Shown: positions 19,059-28,649, counted from the stretch's first letter. The stretch is DNA of 64,000 bases from Parvibaculaceae bacterium (GCA_029209985.1 JARGNZ010000009.1:1-64000); one strand, 5' to 3'. Translations and numbers: made by a program. Notes: generated by a model from the letters alone, not told the origin.

Positions 19059-20372
19059 ATGGGTATTAAGCCCCTTACATCGCTAGAGCAATTTGTTGCT
19101 AGAATGTGGCCCTTTCGCCTGTTTGGGGGCGTCACTCTTTTGGTGTTCGCGTGCTTGGTGGGGTGGGCAGGCTTAAATATTTGGATAGCTGCGGCGTGCG
19201 TGGGTGTGTTGACCATTGGTCTTTCCGCCACCCTCTCTCGGCGTGTCATTGGCAAAGCCCCGAGTGTGGCCGTAGGCCAGCGCCGAGCAAAGGGTGTTTT
19301 GGAGATGCCCAAAAATGGCATTGATAGCTTGGTGGTTCAATCTCTGCGAGACCCTCTTATTTTGGTGAATGAACTGGGGCGCGTTGTTTTCAAAAACGAA
19401 GCCGCCGATATTCTCGTGGGCGAACAGGCAGAAAACAAACATTTGGCGAGCGTGTTGCGAGTGCCAGATGTGTTGAGCGCCGTGGAAAATGTCCTAAACG
19501 GCAGGGAGCCTGAGCGTGTAGAATATACAATGCCGGTCCCCGTGGAGCGCAGCTTTGAAGCTTTCATTGCAGCGCTTGATAAGAGCGTGGCGCGCCAAAG
19601 TGTTCAAAATTTAGATATGGCACCTCGGGTGCTGATCATGTTTCACGATGTCACAGAGAGCCGACGCGTTGAGCAGATGCGCGTGGATTTTGTGGCGAAT
19701 GCGAGCCATGAGTTGAAAACACCTTTGGCCTCGGTGCTGGGTTTTATTGAGACGTTGCAAGGGCACGCCAAAGATGACCCAGAAGCACAAAGTCGATTTT
19801 TGGAAATAATGTCGACCCAAGCATTGCGCATGCAAAAGCTGATTGACGACCTGCTCTCCCTAAGCCGCATTGAATTGCGTGAGCATGTCCCCCCATCTGG
19901 TGAAGTGGATATCGGTGCTTTGCTGGGCGATGTGGTGGATGGGTTAGGTCATCTCGCCGCGCAGCAAGATGTGACGATCGACATCCAAGCAATGGCGGAC
20001 AGTCCCACCAAAGTCACGGGAGATTGGGACGAGCTTTATCAAGTCATGCAGAACTTGGTGGATAACGCGATTAAATATGGCGGGGCAGGTAAGAAGATTG
20101 ATATCAGCTTGGCCTTAGATACGTCGGGCCGCCGTTCGATGCTGGCCATTTGTGTAAAGGACTACGGTCCGGGCATCGCGCGCGAACATTTACCTCGATT
20201 AACAGAACGCTTTTATCGCGCTGATATTGCCAGTTCTCGGGAGCGGGGAGGCACGGGGCTCGGCTTGGCCATCGTTAAACATATCATCAGCCGTCACGAT
20301 GGGACCTTGAGTATCGATTCTGAGCTGGGGGTGGGAACCAATATGACAATTCGCCTGCCTATAAAGGCATGA
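19059..20372 (+). CDS. phoR: Phosphate regulon sensor histidine kinase PhoR
   Basis: About 437 residues. Two short membrane segments occur at about residues 15-55, then a PAS-like domain (about 100-200), HisKA with NASHELKTPLAS (His217) and HATPase with the N box, DYGPG and GGTGLGLAI all intact. It senses phosphate status through the Pst/PhoU complex and phosphorylates PhoB. GAGGAG lies 9 bases before the ATG at 19059, which I prefer over the 19011 alternative. It heads the pst-phoU-phoB locus, typical of alphaproteobacteria. Confidence 0.92.
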   Translation: MGIKPLTSLEQFVARMWPFRLFGGVTLLVFACLVGWAGLNIWIAAACVGVLTIGLSATLSRRVIGKAPSVAVGQRRAKGVLEMPKNGIDSLVVQSLRDPLILVNELGRVVFKNEAADILVGEQAENKHLASVLRVPDVLSAVENVLNGREPERVEYTMPVPVERSFEAFIAALDKSVARQSVQNLDMAPRVLIMFHDVTESRRVEQMRVDFVANASHELKTPLASVLGFIETLQGHAKDDPEAQSRFLEIMSTQALRMQKLIDDLLSLSRIELREHVPPSGEVDIGALLGDVVDGLGHLAAQQDVTIDIQAMADSPTKVTGDWDELYQVMQNLVDNAIKYGGAGKKIDISLALDTSGRRSMLAICVKDYGPGIAREHLPRLTERFYRADIASSRERGGTGLGLAIVKHIISRHDGTLSIDSELGVGTNMTIRLPIKA

Positions 20373-20430
20373 ATAAGCGGTCTGACTGATGTTTTTGAAG
20401 TAAAATTCCTTTCAAAACAAAGGCTTGAGG

Positions 20431-20448
20431 GTGTCATGTAACTGTCAC
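20431..20448 (+). promoter_or_regulatory. Pho box upstream of pstS
   Basis: GTGTCATGTAACTGTCAC matches the PhoB consensus of two 7-base direct repeats with an AT-rich spacer at 16 of 18 positions. A third, degenerate repeat TGTCG follows at 20454, exactly 11 bases on, so PhoB may bind as tandem dimers. It lies 175 bases before the pstS start. Confidence 0.88.
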
Positions 20449-20622
20449 TCTTTTGTCGTATTCCCTTCGTGTGGCAGACATAGCTTGCCCGTGCCTGAGG
20501 GCAGATCAGCGATCGCACGCTGGACTTGAAGACCAAGAGACACTCGTTTCGTCAGGGCTTCACAAGGCAACATAGTGCGGTTGGTGTGATTAACAGGGAT
20601 TCCACGTGATTGGAGAGATACC

Positions 20623-21660
20623 GTGAAACTTAAGACTCTCGCACTGGCGGCATCAGTCGCAGTAGCTTCTATTTCAATGGTTGGCGTGGCGCATGCTCGC
20701 GACCAAATTCAAATCGTTGGTTCATCAACCGTATTCCCATTCTCAACGAAAGTTGCTGAAGAGTTCGGTCATTCAACCAGCTTCAAAACACCAGTTGTTG
20801 AATCAACCGGTTCTGGCGGCGGCATGAAATTGTTCTGCTCCGGCGTTGGCATGGAACACCCAGACATTACGAACGCATCGCGTCGTATTAAGAGCAAAGA
20901 ATTCAAAAAATGCACCGAAAACGGCATCACCATCACCGAAGTTAAAGTCGGTTACGATGGCATCGTTTTGGGCAACGCTAAATCGGGCGCTGAGTTCTTT
21001 TTGACCACAAAAGACATTTTCTTGGCGCTTGCTAAAGAAATCCCAGACGGCAAAGGCGGCTTGATCGCAAACCCAAATAAAACTTGGGCAGATGTGAACA
21101 AAGACCTGCCAACGACAAAAATTGAAGTGCTTGGCCCACCACCAACATCCGGCACACGCGATGCATTCGTTGAGTTGGCAATGGAAAAAGGCGCTAAGAA
21201 GTTCCCAGAACTGAAAGCGTTGAGAAAAGCTGACAAAAAAGCCTTCAAAGCAATCGCACACTCTATCCGTGAAGATGGCGCATTCATCGAAGCGGGTGAA
21301 AACGACAACTTGATCGTTCAGAAATTGGTTGCGAACCCAGATGCACTTGGGATCTTCGGCTTTTCTTTCCTCGATCAAAATGCTGACAAAATCAAAGGCG
21401 CAATCGTAGAAGGCAACATGCCTTCCTTCGAACGCATCGCAAATGGCGACTACCCAATTTCTCGCTCACTCTTCTTCTACGTGAAGAAAGAGCACGTGGG
21501 TAAAGTGCCTGGCATCGAAGAGTTCGTTGCTGCATTCACAAACGAAGACGCATGGGGCACAGACGGCTACCTGGTTGACAAGGGTCTGATCCCTCTTCCA
21601 GACGCTGAACGTGCTTCCATGGCTGAACAAGCTAAAACACTTGCACCACTTGCAATGTAA
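20623..21660 (+). CDS. pstS: Phosphate-binding protein PstS
   Basis: A 345-residue periplasmic phosphate-binding protein. A signal peptide ends after AHA near residue 25, and the phosphate loop residues appear in IVGSSTVFPF, ESTGSGGG and PPTSGTRDAF. The start is GTG with GGAGAG 6 bases upstream. It delivers phosphate to PstCAB and is usually the most strongly induced gene of the regulon; codon use is enriched in favoured codons compared with neighbours. A stable hairpin follows the stop, likely separating abundant pstS message from the transporter genes. Confidence 0.96.
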   Translation: MKLKTLALAASVAVASISMVGVAHARDQIQIVGSSTVFPFSTKVAEEFGHSTSFKTPVVESTGSGGGMKLFCSGVGMEHPDITNASRRIKSKEFKKCTENGITITEVKVGYDGIVLGNAKSGAEFFLTTKDIFLALAKEIPDGKGGLIANPNKTWADVNKDLPTTKIEVLGPPPTSGTRDAFVELAMEKGAKKFPELKALRKADKKAFKAIAHSIREDGAFIEAGENDNLIVQKLVANPDALGIFGFSFLDQNADKIKGAIVEGNMPSFERIANGDYPISRSLFFYVKKEHVGKVPGIEEFVAAFTNEDAWGTDGYLVDKGLIPLPDAERASMAEQAKTLAPLAM

Positions 21661-21668
21661 TTGAGCGG

Positions 21669-21690
21669 TTGGGGAGGGCGACCTCCCCAA
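21669..21690 (+). terminator. Hairpin between pstS and pstC
   Basis: TTGGGGAGG and CCTCCCCAA form a perfect 9-pair stem with a GCGA tetraloop (GNRA class). No T run follows, so it is more likely a partial terminator or 3' stabiliser giving higher pstS than pstCAB expression. Confidence 0.7.
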
Positions 21691-21781
21691 CACTTCGCCT
21701 TCTACTAAGTATGTCATGCGTTTAGGCTTGCGGAAGTCCAAGGGCATAAAGCACTCCACTCAATAGAGAAGCAGCTTACCC

Positions 21782-23176
21782 ATGCAGATCTCTTATCTTG
21801 TCATTACGCTCCTATTGCTGACGGGCGTCAGTTATTTCTGGGGCCGCCGCCGAGCAGTGTCCTTGGCAAAGGGTGAACACCTTGTTGTTCTGCACTCCCT
21901 GCCTTCCTTCCACGGCGCCTACGTCGCTTTGTGGTGTGGCCTACCTGCTTTGATCCTTGTTTTGCTTTGGATGATCTTAGAGCCTCAAATTATTGAGATG
22001 TTAGTGATCAATCAACTGCCCGCAGCACAAGCAGACTTAGCGACCACCAACCCAAATGCTTTCAAACTCTTGCTCACTGACATTCAAAACCTAGCCTCCG
22101 GCAATATTGTTAGTCAGTCAATTGATCCCTCCCTTCAGGCAGCTGCAAACTCTTATGTGCGCTATGAAGAGATCGGCCAAATGGCGTTGTTCCTAGTGGC
22201 TCTGTCCCTGGCCATTATTTTAGGAACCTTTGCGCGCACACGGTTGAGCCAAAAATTCCGGGCGCGCAACCAAGTCGAAACGATTGCTCGCTGGGTCATG
22301 ATTACGGCATCCATGATTGCCATTCTCACTACAATCGGCATCGTCTTGTCATTGATCTTTGAGACCATTCGTTTTTTTGAAAAAGTACCCTTTAGCGAGT
22401 TTCTCTTTGGGCTTCAATGGAGCCCGCAAATGGCATTACGCGAAGACCAAGTAGGGTCTTCCGGTGCCTTTGGTGCGGTGCCATTGTTCGCGGGTACATT
22501 CCTTATCACCCTCATTGCCATGTTGGTTGCTGTGCCCATCGGCCTCTTCTCCGCTGTTTACATGTCGGAATATGCAGGCCCAACAATGCGCTCAATGGTC
22601 AAACCCGCTCTTGAAATTCTTGCAGGGGTGCCAACTGTTGTGTACGGCTTCTTTGCAGCCCTAACAGTGGCTCCTTTCTTTAGAGGTGCTGGCGATAGCT
22701 TAGGCTTAGACGTTTCCTCAGAATCCGCACTGGCTGCCGGTGTTGTCATGGGCATTATGATTATCCCCTTTGTGTCGTCACTCTCTGATGATGTGATGAA
22801 CGCAGTGCCACAAACTTTGCGGGACGGGGCCTATGCCTTGGGTGCAACCCAATCAGAAACCATCAAACAGGTCATTCTTCCCGCCGCATTGCCCGGCATT
22901 GTGGGCGCGGTACTTCTCGCGGTGTCGCGTGCGATCGGCGAAACAATGATCGTGGTGATGGCGGCTGGTCTGGCTGCAAACTTGACGGCGAACCCGCTGG
23001 AAGCGGTCACAACGGTGACGGTGCAAATCGCAACCCTGTTGGTGGGCGACCAAGAATTTGACAGTGCCAAAACACTCGCCGCTTTTGCGCTTGGTTTGGT
23101 TCTGTTTGTCATCACCCTATGCCTCAATATGGTCGCGCTCCGCGTGGTCCGCAAATATCGAGAGAAATATGACTGA
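21782..23176 (+). CDS. pstC: Phosphate ABC transporter permease PstC
   Basis: A 464-residue permease with about eight membrane segments. The C-terminal half has the ABC inner-membrane domain with the EAA-type loop around LGATQSETIKQVILPAALPGI. The first 200 residues form an extra region with additional membrane segments and a periplasmic loop, making it much longer than the enterobacterial form but usual for alphaproteobacterial PstC. It pairs with PstA, whose gene overlaps it by 8 bases. Confidence 0.94.
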   Translation: MQISYLVITLLLLTGVSYFWGRRRAVSLAKGEHLVVLHSLPSFHGAYVALWCGLPALILVLLWMILEPQIIEMLVINQLPAAQADLATTNPNAFKLLLTDIQNLASGNIVSQSIDPSLQAAANSYVRYEEIGQMALFLVALSLAIILGTFARTRLSQKFRARNQVETIARWVMITASMIAILTTIGIVLSLIFETIRFFEKVPFSEFLFGLQWSPQMALREDQVGSSGAFGAVPLFAGTFLITLIAMLVAVPIGLFSAVYMSEYAGPTMRSMVKPALEILAGVPTVVYGFFAALTVAPFFRGAGDSLGLDVSSESALAAGVVMGIMIIPFVSSLSDDVMNAVPQTLRDGAYALGATQSETIKQVILPAALPGIVGAVLLAVSRAIGETMIVVMAAGLAANLTANPLEAVTTVTVQIATLLVGDQEFDSAKTLAAFALGLVLFVITLCLNMVALRVVRKYREKYD

Positions 23177-24446
23177 TACATCATCAAATACAGCCGTCTC
23201 CACACAAGGGACGTGGGGTGAGATGTCTGAGCGAACCCGTTTGCGCTATGCGGCCGAACGCCGGTTCCGCCTCTACGGTCTTGCCGCCATCGGTGCAGCG
23301 GTTCTCATTTTGGCAACTTTGGTCACATCTATTGGCATCACTGGCTTGCCAGCCTTTTTCCAAACCTACATCAAGCTTGATGTAACGGTGGATGCGGCTT
23401 CTGCTGAAAAGGGCAGCTATCGAGGGCTTATGTTCAAGTCGGTCTACGCCTTGTACCCAGAAGTCACAGACCGCCGCGAGAAGAAGAAGTTGCGTGGCAT
23501 CGTCTCTTCTGGTGCGGGCCGTGAAATCAAGGCTGCCGTTCTTGACGATCCATCCCTGATTGGAACGACCTTCTCAATTTGGGTGCGCAGTTCTGATGAC
23601 GTCGATATTTTCGTTAAAGGTCAGATGGACAGGAACCTGCCGGAAGCAGACCGCCGGGTGAAGGACAATGAAGTCGCATGGATTGACGGCCTTGAAGAGC
23701 AGGGCCGTGTAGAAACACGCTTCAACTTCTCGTTCTTCTCCAGCGGCGATAGCCGCGAGCCAGAGCAAGCTGGTATTTGGGGCGCTGTTGTTGGGTCCTT
23801 CTTTACCCTCTGCGTTACTTTGGCGGTAAGCTTCCCCCTCGGCGTTTTAGCCGCTGTCTATTTGGAAGAGTTTGCCCCGCAAAACCGTTGGACAGACCTT
23901 ATTGAGGTCAACATCAACAACCTTGCAGCCGTTCCATCCATTGTCTTTGGTCTGTTAGGGCTGGCAATGTTCCTCAATTTCTTCGGCATGCCCAGGTCAG
24001 CCCCGCTGGTTGGGGGGATGGTCCTCGCCTTGATGACGTTGCCAACGATCATCATTGCGACACGCGCCGCCCTTAAAGCTGTGCCTCCGTCCATTCGGGA
24101 AGCCGCACTGGGTGTGGGCGCTTCGGAATTACAAGTCGTAACCCACCACGTTGTGCCTTTGGCCATGCCCGGCATTTTGACCGGGACGATCATTGGGATG
24201 GCGCAAGCATTGGGCGAAAGTGCTCCTTTGCTGATGATTGGTATGGTGGCCTTTATTGTGGATGTTCCACAAGGAATTTTCGATCCGTCAACTGTACTAC
24301 CAGTTCAGATTTATATCTGGGCCGATAGTCCGGAGCGGGCCTTTGTTGCAAAAACCAGTGCGGCCATTTTGGTTCTACTCACCTTCTTGGTGTTTATGAA
24401 CGCGGTCGCCGTCATGTTGCGTAAACGCTTTGAGCGTCGCTGGTAG
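23169..24446 (+). CDS. pstA: Phosphate ABC transporter permease PstA
   Basis: About 425 residues. An N-terminal cytoplasmic segment, one membrane span and a roughly 150-residue DUF3333-type periplasmic insert precede the permease domain, whose coupling loop reads [23 protein letters not shown]. The ATG at 23169 overlaps the pstC stop by 8 bases, and I reject the longer frame from 23058 because it lies inside pstC. Together with PstC it forms the phosphate channel driven by PstB. Confidence 0.94.
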   Translation: MTDTSSNTAVSTQGTWGEMSERTRLRYAAERRFRLYGLAAIGAAVLILATLVTSIGITGLPAFFQTYIKLDVTVDAASAEKGSYRGLMFKSVYALYPEVTDRREKKKLRGIVSSGAGREIKAAVLDDPSLIGTTFSIWVRSSDDVDIFVKGQMDRNLPEADRRVKDNEVAWIDGLEEQGRVETRFNFSFFSSGDSREPEQAGIWGAVVGSFFTLCVTLAVSFPLGVLAAVYLEEFAPQNRWTDLIEVNINNLAAVPSIVFGLLGLAMFLNFFGMPRSAPLVGGMVLALMTLPTIIIATRAALKAVPPSIREAALGVGASELQVVTHHVVPLAMPGILTGTIIGMAQALGESAPLLMIGMVAFIVDVPQGIFDPSTVLPVQIYIWADSPERAFVAKTSAAILVLLTFLVFMNAVAVMLRKRFERRW

Positions 24447-24457
24447 GGGAAACGAAT

Positions 24458-25270
24458 ATGTCAGTAGCAGAACAAATCTCAAACAATGGCCAATCAGAGA
24501 CGGCTGTAGAGAACAAATTCAAAGTGATCGGGAAAGACATCACCGTTCACTATGGTGAGAAGCAAGCCCTGTTCGACGTCAATTTGCGCATCCCTGAACA
24601 TCAGGTAACCGCGCTGATTGGGCCATCTGGGTGTGGTAAGTCTACATTCCTACGATGCATCAATCGCATGAATGACGTCATTGATGGCTGTCGTGTTGGT
24701 GGTGAATTGACAGTGGACGGCGTCGATATCTATCGCTCGAACATCGATGTGGTGGAATTGCGCGCGCGTGTGGGCATGGTTTTTCAAAAGCCAAACCCCT
24801 TTCCTAAGTCGATCTACGACAATATTGCTTATGGCCCTCGTATTCATGGTCAGGCATCTGGCCGGGGGGAGATGGACGAAGTGGTGGAAACCAGCCTTCG
24901 CCGTGCGGGCCTTTGGGACGAAGTGAAAGATCGCTTGGACGAGCCGGGCACGGGTCTTTCAGGTGGGCAGCAACAACGTCTGTGCATTGCACGAGCCATC
25001 GCTGTAAACCCAGACGTGATTTTGATGGATGAGCCTTGCTCTGCATTGGACCCCATTGCAACCGCACGGATTGAAGAGCTGATTGATGAACTCAGAGAGC
25101 GCTTTACAATTGTGATCGTGACACACTCCATGCAGCAAGCTGCGCGTGTATCGCAACGAACTGCATTTTTTCACTTAGGCGTTTTGGTGGAAGAGGGTGA
25201 AACAGATCAGATTTTCACCAACCCTAAAGATGAACGCACACAAGATTATATTACGGGCCGCTTTGGCTAA
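24458..25270 (+). CDS. pstB: Phosphate ABC transporter ATP-binding protein PstB
   Basis: A 270-residue ABC ATPase. Walker A is GPSGCGKST, the signature is LSGGQQQRL, Walker B is [13 protein letters not shown] and the switch His lies in [13 protein letters not shown]. The PstB-specific INRMNDVI segment follows Walker A. It energises high-affinity phosphate import. The first ~20 residues are a poorly conserved extension. It starts 12 bases after pstA. Confidence 0.97.
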   Translation: MSVAEQISNNGQSETAVENKFKVIGKDITVHYGEKQALFDVNLRIPEHQVTALIGPSGCGKSTFLRCINRMNDVIDGCRVGGELTVDGVDIYRSNIDVVELRARVGMVFQKPNPFPKSIYDNIAYGPRIHGQASGRGEMDEVVETSLRRAGLWDEVKDRLDEPGTGLSGGQQQRLCIARAIAVNPDVILMDEPCSALDPIATARIEELIDELRERFTIVIVTHSMQQAARVSQRTAFFHLGVLVEEGETDQIFTNPKDERTQDYITGRFG

Positions 25271-25328
25271 CCGCCAAACGACACGGTGCGTTTGACGCAC
25301 TAAGTGAAGCGGACTTTCGGAGGATGTT

Positions 25329-26045
25329 ATGTCAACGGAACATATTGTAAAATCGTTTGAAGATGAGTTGGACGCCTTGTCCACGGCCATCGCGCAAATG
25401 GGTGGTTTGACGGAAGTGCAACTATCCGGCGCCATAGATAGCGTCGCCCGCAAAGACTTGCGTCTGGCTGAGCAAACGGTCGCAAGTGATGCCCAAATCG
25501 ATGCCATGGAGCATGAAATTGAAGCGCAAGCGGTAAAGTTGATTGCCTTGCGTCAACCAATGGCCCGCGACCTTCGTGAAACCATTGCAGCTTTTAAGAT
25601 CGTGTCAGATCTGGAGCGTATTGGCGATCTGTCCAAGAACATTGCAAAGCGTTCCATTGTTATTTTGGACCACCACGACACACCGTCGCGCTTGATGCAA
25701 AGCTTGTCGCGGATGGGCCGCTTAGCGCTGGGGCAACTGAAAAAAGTGCTCGATGCTTATGCAAACCGATCTTTGGAAGAAGCCCAAGAAGTGTGGATGT
25801 CTGACGAAGAAATCGATGAGATGTATAATTCCATCTTCCGTGAATTGCTCACCTATATGATGGAAGACCCACGCATGATTGGTGTGTGTACTCACTTCTT
25901 GTTCATTGCCAAAAACATTGAACGGATCGGTGACCACGCCACCAATATTGCTGAGACAGTAAATTACTTGATCACCGGTGAATGGGTTGTCGATGAGCGC
26001 CCCAAGAGCGATCAAACTAGTTCCGTCAATATGATTGACTCCTAG
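25329..26045 (+). CDS. phoU: Phosphate signalling protein PhoU
   Basis: A 238-residue protein with two repeats of the PhoU three-helix domain; the conserved metal-binding patterns occur in DLERIGDLSKNIAKR and IERIGDHATNIAE. PhoU links PstSCAB to PhoR and suppresses PhoB activation when phosphate is plentiful. GGAGG precedes the ATG. It is followed 25 bases later by phoB. Confidence 0.96.
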   Translation: MSTEHIVKSFEDELDALSTAIAQMGGLTEVQLSGAIDSVARKDLRLAEQTVASDAQIDAMEHEIEAQAVKLIALRQPMARDLRETIAAFKIVSDLERIGDLSKNIAKRSIVILDHHDTPSRLMQSLSRMGRLALGQLKKVLDAYANRSLEEAQEVWMSDEEIDEMYNSIFRELLTYMMEDPRMIGVCTHFLFIAKNIERIGDHATNIAETVNYLITGEWVVDERPKSDQTSSVNMIDS

Positions 26046-26070
26046 ACTAAAAAGACGATTGGAGAGTAGC

Positions 26071-26853
26071 ATGGCTTTGGAAATAGATGGGTCTGGCAAT
26101 TCAGCCTCGCGTGAAATCTCGCCTGTGGGCCATGTGAAACGAGCGACAATGAAACCGACTGTAATGATAGTGGAAGACGAAGAGGCACTAGCGACCCTGC
26201 TTCGATATAATTTGGAGAAAGAGGGCTACGACGTCATCGCCGCAATGGATGGCGAAGAGGCTGGCCTCTTGCTGCGTGAAAACCAGCCAGACTTGCTACT
26301 GCTTGATTGGATGTTGCCGGGCGTCTCTGGGATTGAGTTGTGCCGTCGTCTACGTGGCCGCCCTGAAACGCGCAACCTTCCAGTGATCATGATCACGGCA
26401 CGTGGGGAAGAGTCAGACCGTATTCGCGGGCTAGACACAGGCGCGGATGATTACATCACCAAGCCTTTCTCAACCAGTGAGTTGTTGGCCCGTATTCGCG
26501 CTGTAATGCGGCGCATTCGCCCAGCTCTTGCCGAAGATATTGTGACGTTCGGTGACATCGTGATGGACCGTGCAGCCCACAGGGTGCGCCGCGCTGAAAG
26601 AGAAGTGCATCTTGGCCCAACCGAATATCGCTTGCTTGAGCACCTTATTCAGCACCCCGGACGCGTTTTTTCGCGTACTCAGTTGCTTGATGCTGTGTGG
26701 GGGTCTGATGTGTACGTTGAAGCCCGCACCGTAGACGTGCATGTGGGCAGATTGCGCAAAGCGTTGAATATTGAGGATGAGATTGATCCCATCCGTACAG
26801 TGCGTGCCGCAGGCTATGCGCTTGACGAGCAGTTTGACGCCAAAAAACACTAA
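26071..26853 (+). CDS. phoB: Phosphate regulon response regulator PhoB
   Basis: About 260 residues: a receiver domain with DWMLPG phosphoacceptor site, MITARG and TKPFS residues intact, followed by an OmpR/PhoB winged helix (RTVDVHVGRLRKAL). GGAGAG precedes the ATG at 26071, giving a 26-residue extension before the conserved MKPTVMIVEDEE start; an internal start at 26149 is possible. It should bind the Pho box before pstS. A strong terminator follows. Confidence 0.95.
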   Translation: MALEIDGSGNSASREISPVGHVKRATMKPTVMIVEDEEALATLLRYNLEKEGYDVIAAMDGEEAGLLLRENQPDLLLLDWMLPGVSGIELCRRLRGRPETRNLPVIMITARGEESDRIRGLDTGADDYITKPFSTSELLARIRAVMRRIRPALAEDIVTFGDIVMDRAAHRVRRAEREVHLGPTEYRLLEHLIQHPGRVFSRTQLLDAVWGSDVYVEARTVDVHVGRLRKALNIEDEIDPIRTVRAAGYALDEQFDAKKH

Positions 26854-26879
26854 ACACTGGCCTTTAAGTGCAGGTACAA

Positions 26880-26912
26880 AAAAGCCGACCTTCATCAGAA
26901 GGTCGGCTTTAT
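26880..26912. terminator. Bidirectional intrinsic terminator between phoB and gcrA
   Basis: AAAGCCGACCTTC and GAAGGTCGGCTTT form a perfect 13-pair stem with an ATCA loop, flanked by A runs on one side and T on the other. It lies between the convergent phoB and gcrA genes and can serve both. Confidence 0.95.
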
Positions 26913-26945
26913 ATTGAGCAGCCCTAAATGTTTAGGACTTAAACT

Positions 26946-27461
26946 TTAAGCAAAGCCGTTGCCGCGACTACGCTCCGTGCGCCGGCGTGGCTGTACTGGC
27001 TGATAAGCCAAGCGTGCATGTTCGGTGCAATAAGGTGAGTCTGTTTCAGACTTACGCCCACAGAAGTGGAAGCCTTCTGTGCCCGGATCGCCAATTGGCC
27101 ATTTGCAAGTGTGCTCTGTTAAAGACAGAACCGTCGCGCCGCCGCCTTCATAGCCAACAATTGGCTGTTCCGGTGCGGTGGCCATTGGCACCATTTCTTG
27201 TTCAACCTTAGGTGCCCGTGGCACTGCTGGCGTGCTTGGTGCAGCGGGCGTTCGCGGTGCGCTGGCTCTTGGGGCCGCAGCAACAGTCGCTGATTTACGG
27301 GGTGCACGATTTGACGTAGCGCGCCCAGATAAGCCCAACCGGTGTACCTTGCCAATGACAGCGTTACGCGTCACGCCGCCCAATTGCTTTGCAATTTGGC
27401 TTGCACTTAGTCCTTCAGCCCAAAGTTTGGTGAGGATTGCTACACGATCTTCAGTCCACAT
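26946..27461 (-). CDS. gcrA: GcrA cell cycle regulator
   Basis: About 171 residues. The start MWTEDRVAILTKLWAEGLSA is the conserved GcrA N-terminal DNA-binding helix-turn-helix, followed by a disordered Ala/Pro-rich linker (about residues 65-105) and a C-terminal domain with the Cys/His pattern CKWPIGDPG, FHFCG and YCTEHARLAY that contacts sigma70. GcrA co-activates promoters with CcrM-methylated GANTC sites. An AGGGG site supports the ATG at 27461; a longer frame to 27584 lacks one. An upstream DnaA box suggests replication-linked control. Confidence 0.95.
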   Translation of the reverse strand: MWTEDRVAILTKLWAEGLSASQIAKQLGGVTRNAVIGKVHRLGLSGRATSNRAPRKSATVAAAPRASAPRTPAAPSTPAVPRAPKVEQEMVPMATAPEQPIVGYEGGGATVLSLTEHTCKWPIGDPGTEGFHFCGRKSETDSPYCTEHARLAYQPVQPRRRTERSRGNGFA

Positions 27462-27545
27462 AATGGTCCCCTCTAGCATGTTCCAGACTGCACCGGCTCC
27501 TAGACATTGAGTCCAAAGCTCTGTGTAGCCACTATATGCTGTGTT

Positions 27546-27584
27546 TATATTTGGTAAATATACAAAATAGCGGGCATTTCGCAA
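27546..27584 (-). promoter_or_regulatory. Candidate gcrA promoter with AT-rich palindrome
   Basis: On the minus strand TTGCGA (27584-27579) and TATATT (27562-27557) are 16 bases apart. The -10 lies in a perfect palindrome TATATTT-GGT-AAATATA (27546-27562). This would give a 5' leader of about 85 bases. Confidence 0.5.
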
Positions 27585-27608
27585 TCCCTACGTCGGGTTG
27601 TTAACTGT

Positions 27609-27617
27609 TTATCCACA
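27609..27617 (+). promoter_or_regulatory. Perfect DnaA box upstream of gcrA
   Basis: TTATCCACA is the consensus high-affinity DnaA box. It sits about 25 bases upstream of the candidate gcrA -35 and between the divergent gcrA and permease genes. DnaA is known to activate gcrA in Caulobacter, so the placement is meaningful. Confidence 0.75.
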
Positions 27618-27742
27618 GATATTAACGGCGGGTTTTCGCGTTATATCTAGGGTTTTTGTTCAATTAAGGTCCCTAACAGTCTGTTCCTATTGAATTTTGC
27701 TGACTGCTGCCCTATCTCATGGGTCTTATTGAGGAGAGCGCA

Positions 27743-28564
27743 ATGTCGCAAGAAACTTTGCCAGCAGCAGGCAGCCAACGCCGGTTTAATAATATCAATT
27801 GGTTGGGTCTATGGACCCTGTACCTCAAAGAAGTGCGCCGCTTTGTCAAAGTGGGAACCCAAACGGTGGGGGCCCCTGTTGCCAATGCTTTGCTTTTCTT
27901 GGCAATTTTCTCGCTGGCCTTTGGCGCCGGTGCGCGGCCCGATGTGGACGGCTTGCCCTTCGTGACATTCCTATGTCCCGGCTTGATCATGATGACAATG
28001 CTCACCAACTCTTTCGCCAATACCTCCTCTTCGCTGATGATCTCCAAGATCCAAGGGAATATTGTTGATGTGTTGATGCCCCCACTGTCGGCCATGGAGC
28101 TGAACATCGGCTTTGCCCTTGCAGGGGTTACACGGGGTGTGGTCGTTGGCTTGGTGACCGGCCTTGGCATGTGGGTCTTTGTGGGCGATAGCATTTCAGT
28201 TTACAACATTGCAGCGCTTATCTTCTATGCAGTGAGCGCTTCCCTTATGCTGTCTCTGCTCGGTATTCTGACAGGCATCTGGGCCGAAAAGTTCGACCAC
28301 CTGCAAGCCATCACCAATTTTGTCATTACACCAATGGCTTTCCTATCCGGCACCTTCTATGCGGTGCGTAATTTGCCGGATTTGGCTTACTCCATCACCC
28401 AATTCAATCCGTTCTTCTACTTAATCGACGGTTTCCGGTTCGCAATGACGGGTCGGGCAGACGGATCCATCATGACTGGTGTGATTACCATTACAGCCAT
28501 AAACATCGTGCTTTGGTTCGTAAGTGACCATGTGCTGCGACGAGGCTACCGATTGAAGGCCTAA
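27743..28564 (+). CDS. ABC-2 type transporter permease
   Basis: About 273 residues with six membrane segments of the ABC-2 type permease family (YadH/NodJ-like); the pattern FNPFFYLIDGFRFAM near the C-terminus is typical. GAGGAG is 6 bases before the ATG at 27743. These permeases export polysaccharides, lipids or drugs together with an ABC ATPase, but no ATPase gene is adjacent, so its partner must lie elsewhere. It shares the intergenic region with gcrA. Confidence 0.85.
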   Translation: MSQETLPAAGSQRRFNNINWLGLWTLYLKEVRRFVKVGTQTVGAPVANALLFLAIFSLAFGAGARPDVDGLPFVTFLCPGLIMMTMLTNSFANTSSSLMISKIQGNIVDVLMPPLSAMELNIGFALAGVTRGVVVGLVTGLGMWVFVGDSISVYNIAALIFYAVSASLMLSLLGILTGIWAEKFDHLQAITNFVITPMAFLSGTFYAVRNLPDLAYSITQFNPFFYLIDGFRFAMTGRADGSIMTGVITITAINIVLWFVSDHVLRRGYRLKA

Positions 28565-28620
28565 TTTCGACGAACCCACTGATTTTATGTTGATTTTGGC
28601 CGTCTGTAGCATCCGCGCGA

Positions 28621-28649
28621 TTGACAGAGAGAGCTGATCTCAACATAAT
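28621..28649 (+). promoter_or_regulatory. Strong sigma70-type promoter for argD
   Basis: TTGACA and CATAAT are separated by exactly 17 bases. A short dyad GAGA/TCTC sits in the spacer and could be an operator. The expected start of transcription near 28656 puts a hairpin at the very 5' end of the argD leader. Confidence 0.7.

Noticed and set aside
20803-21378. Long open frame antisense to pstS
   Set aside because: It mirrors the codon pattern of pstS, has no recognisable domain and no start signal.
27509-27513. GANTC methylation site in the gcrA leader
   Set aside because: Such sites are expected about every 256 bases, so a single one is not evidence of methylation control.
27462-27584. Longer gcrA reading frame
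   Set aside because: The extra 41 residues are not GcrA-like, overlap the promoter palindrome, and lack a ribosome-binding site; the ATG at 27461 gives the conserved start.
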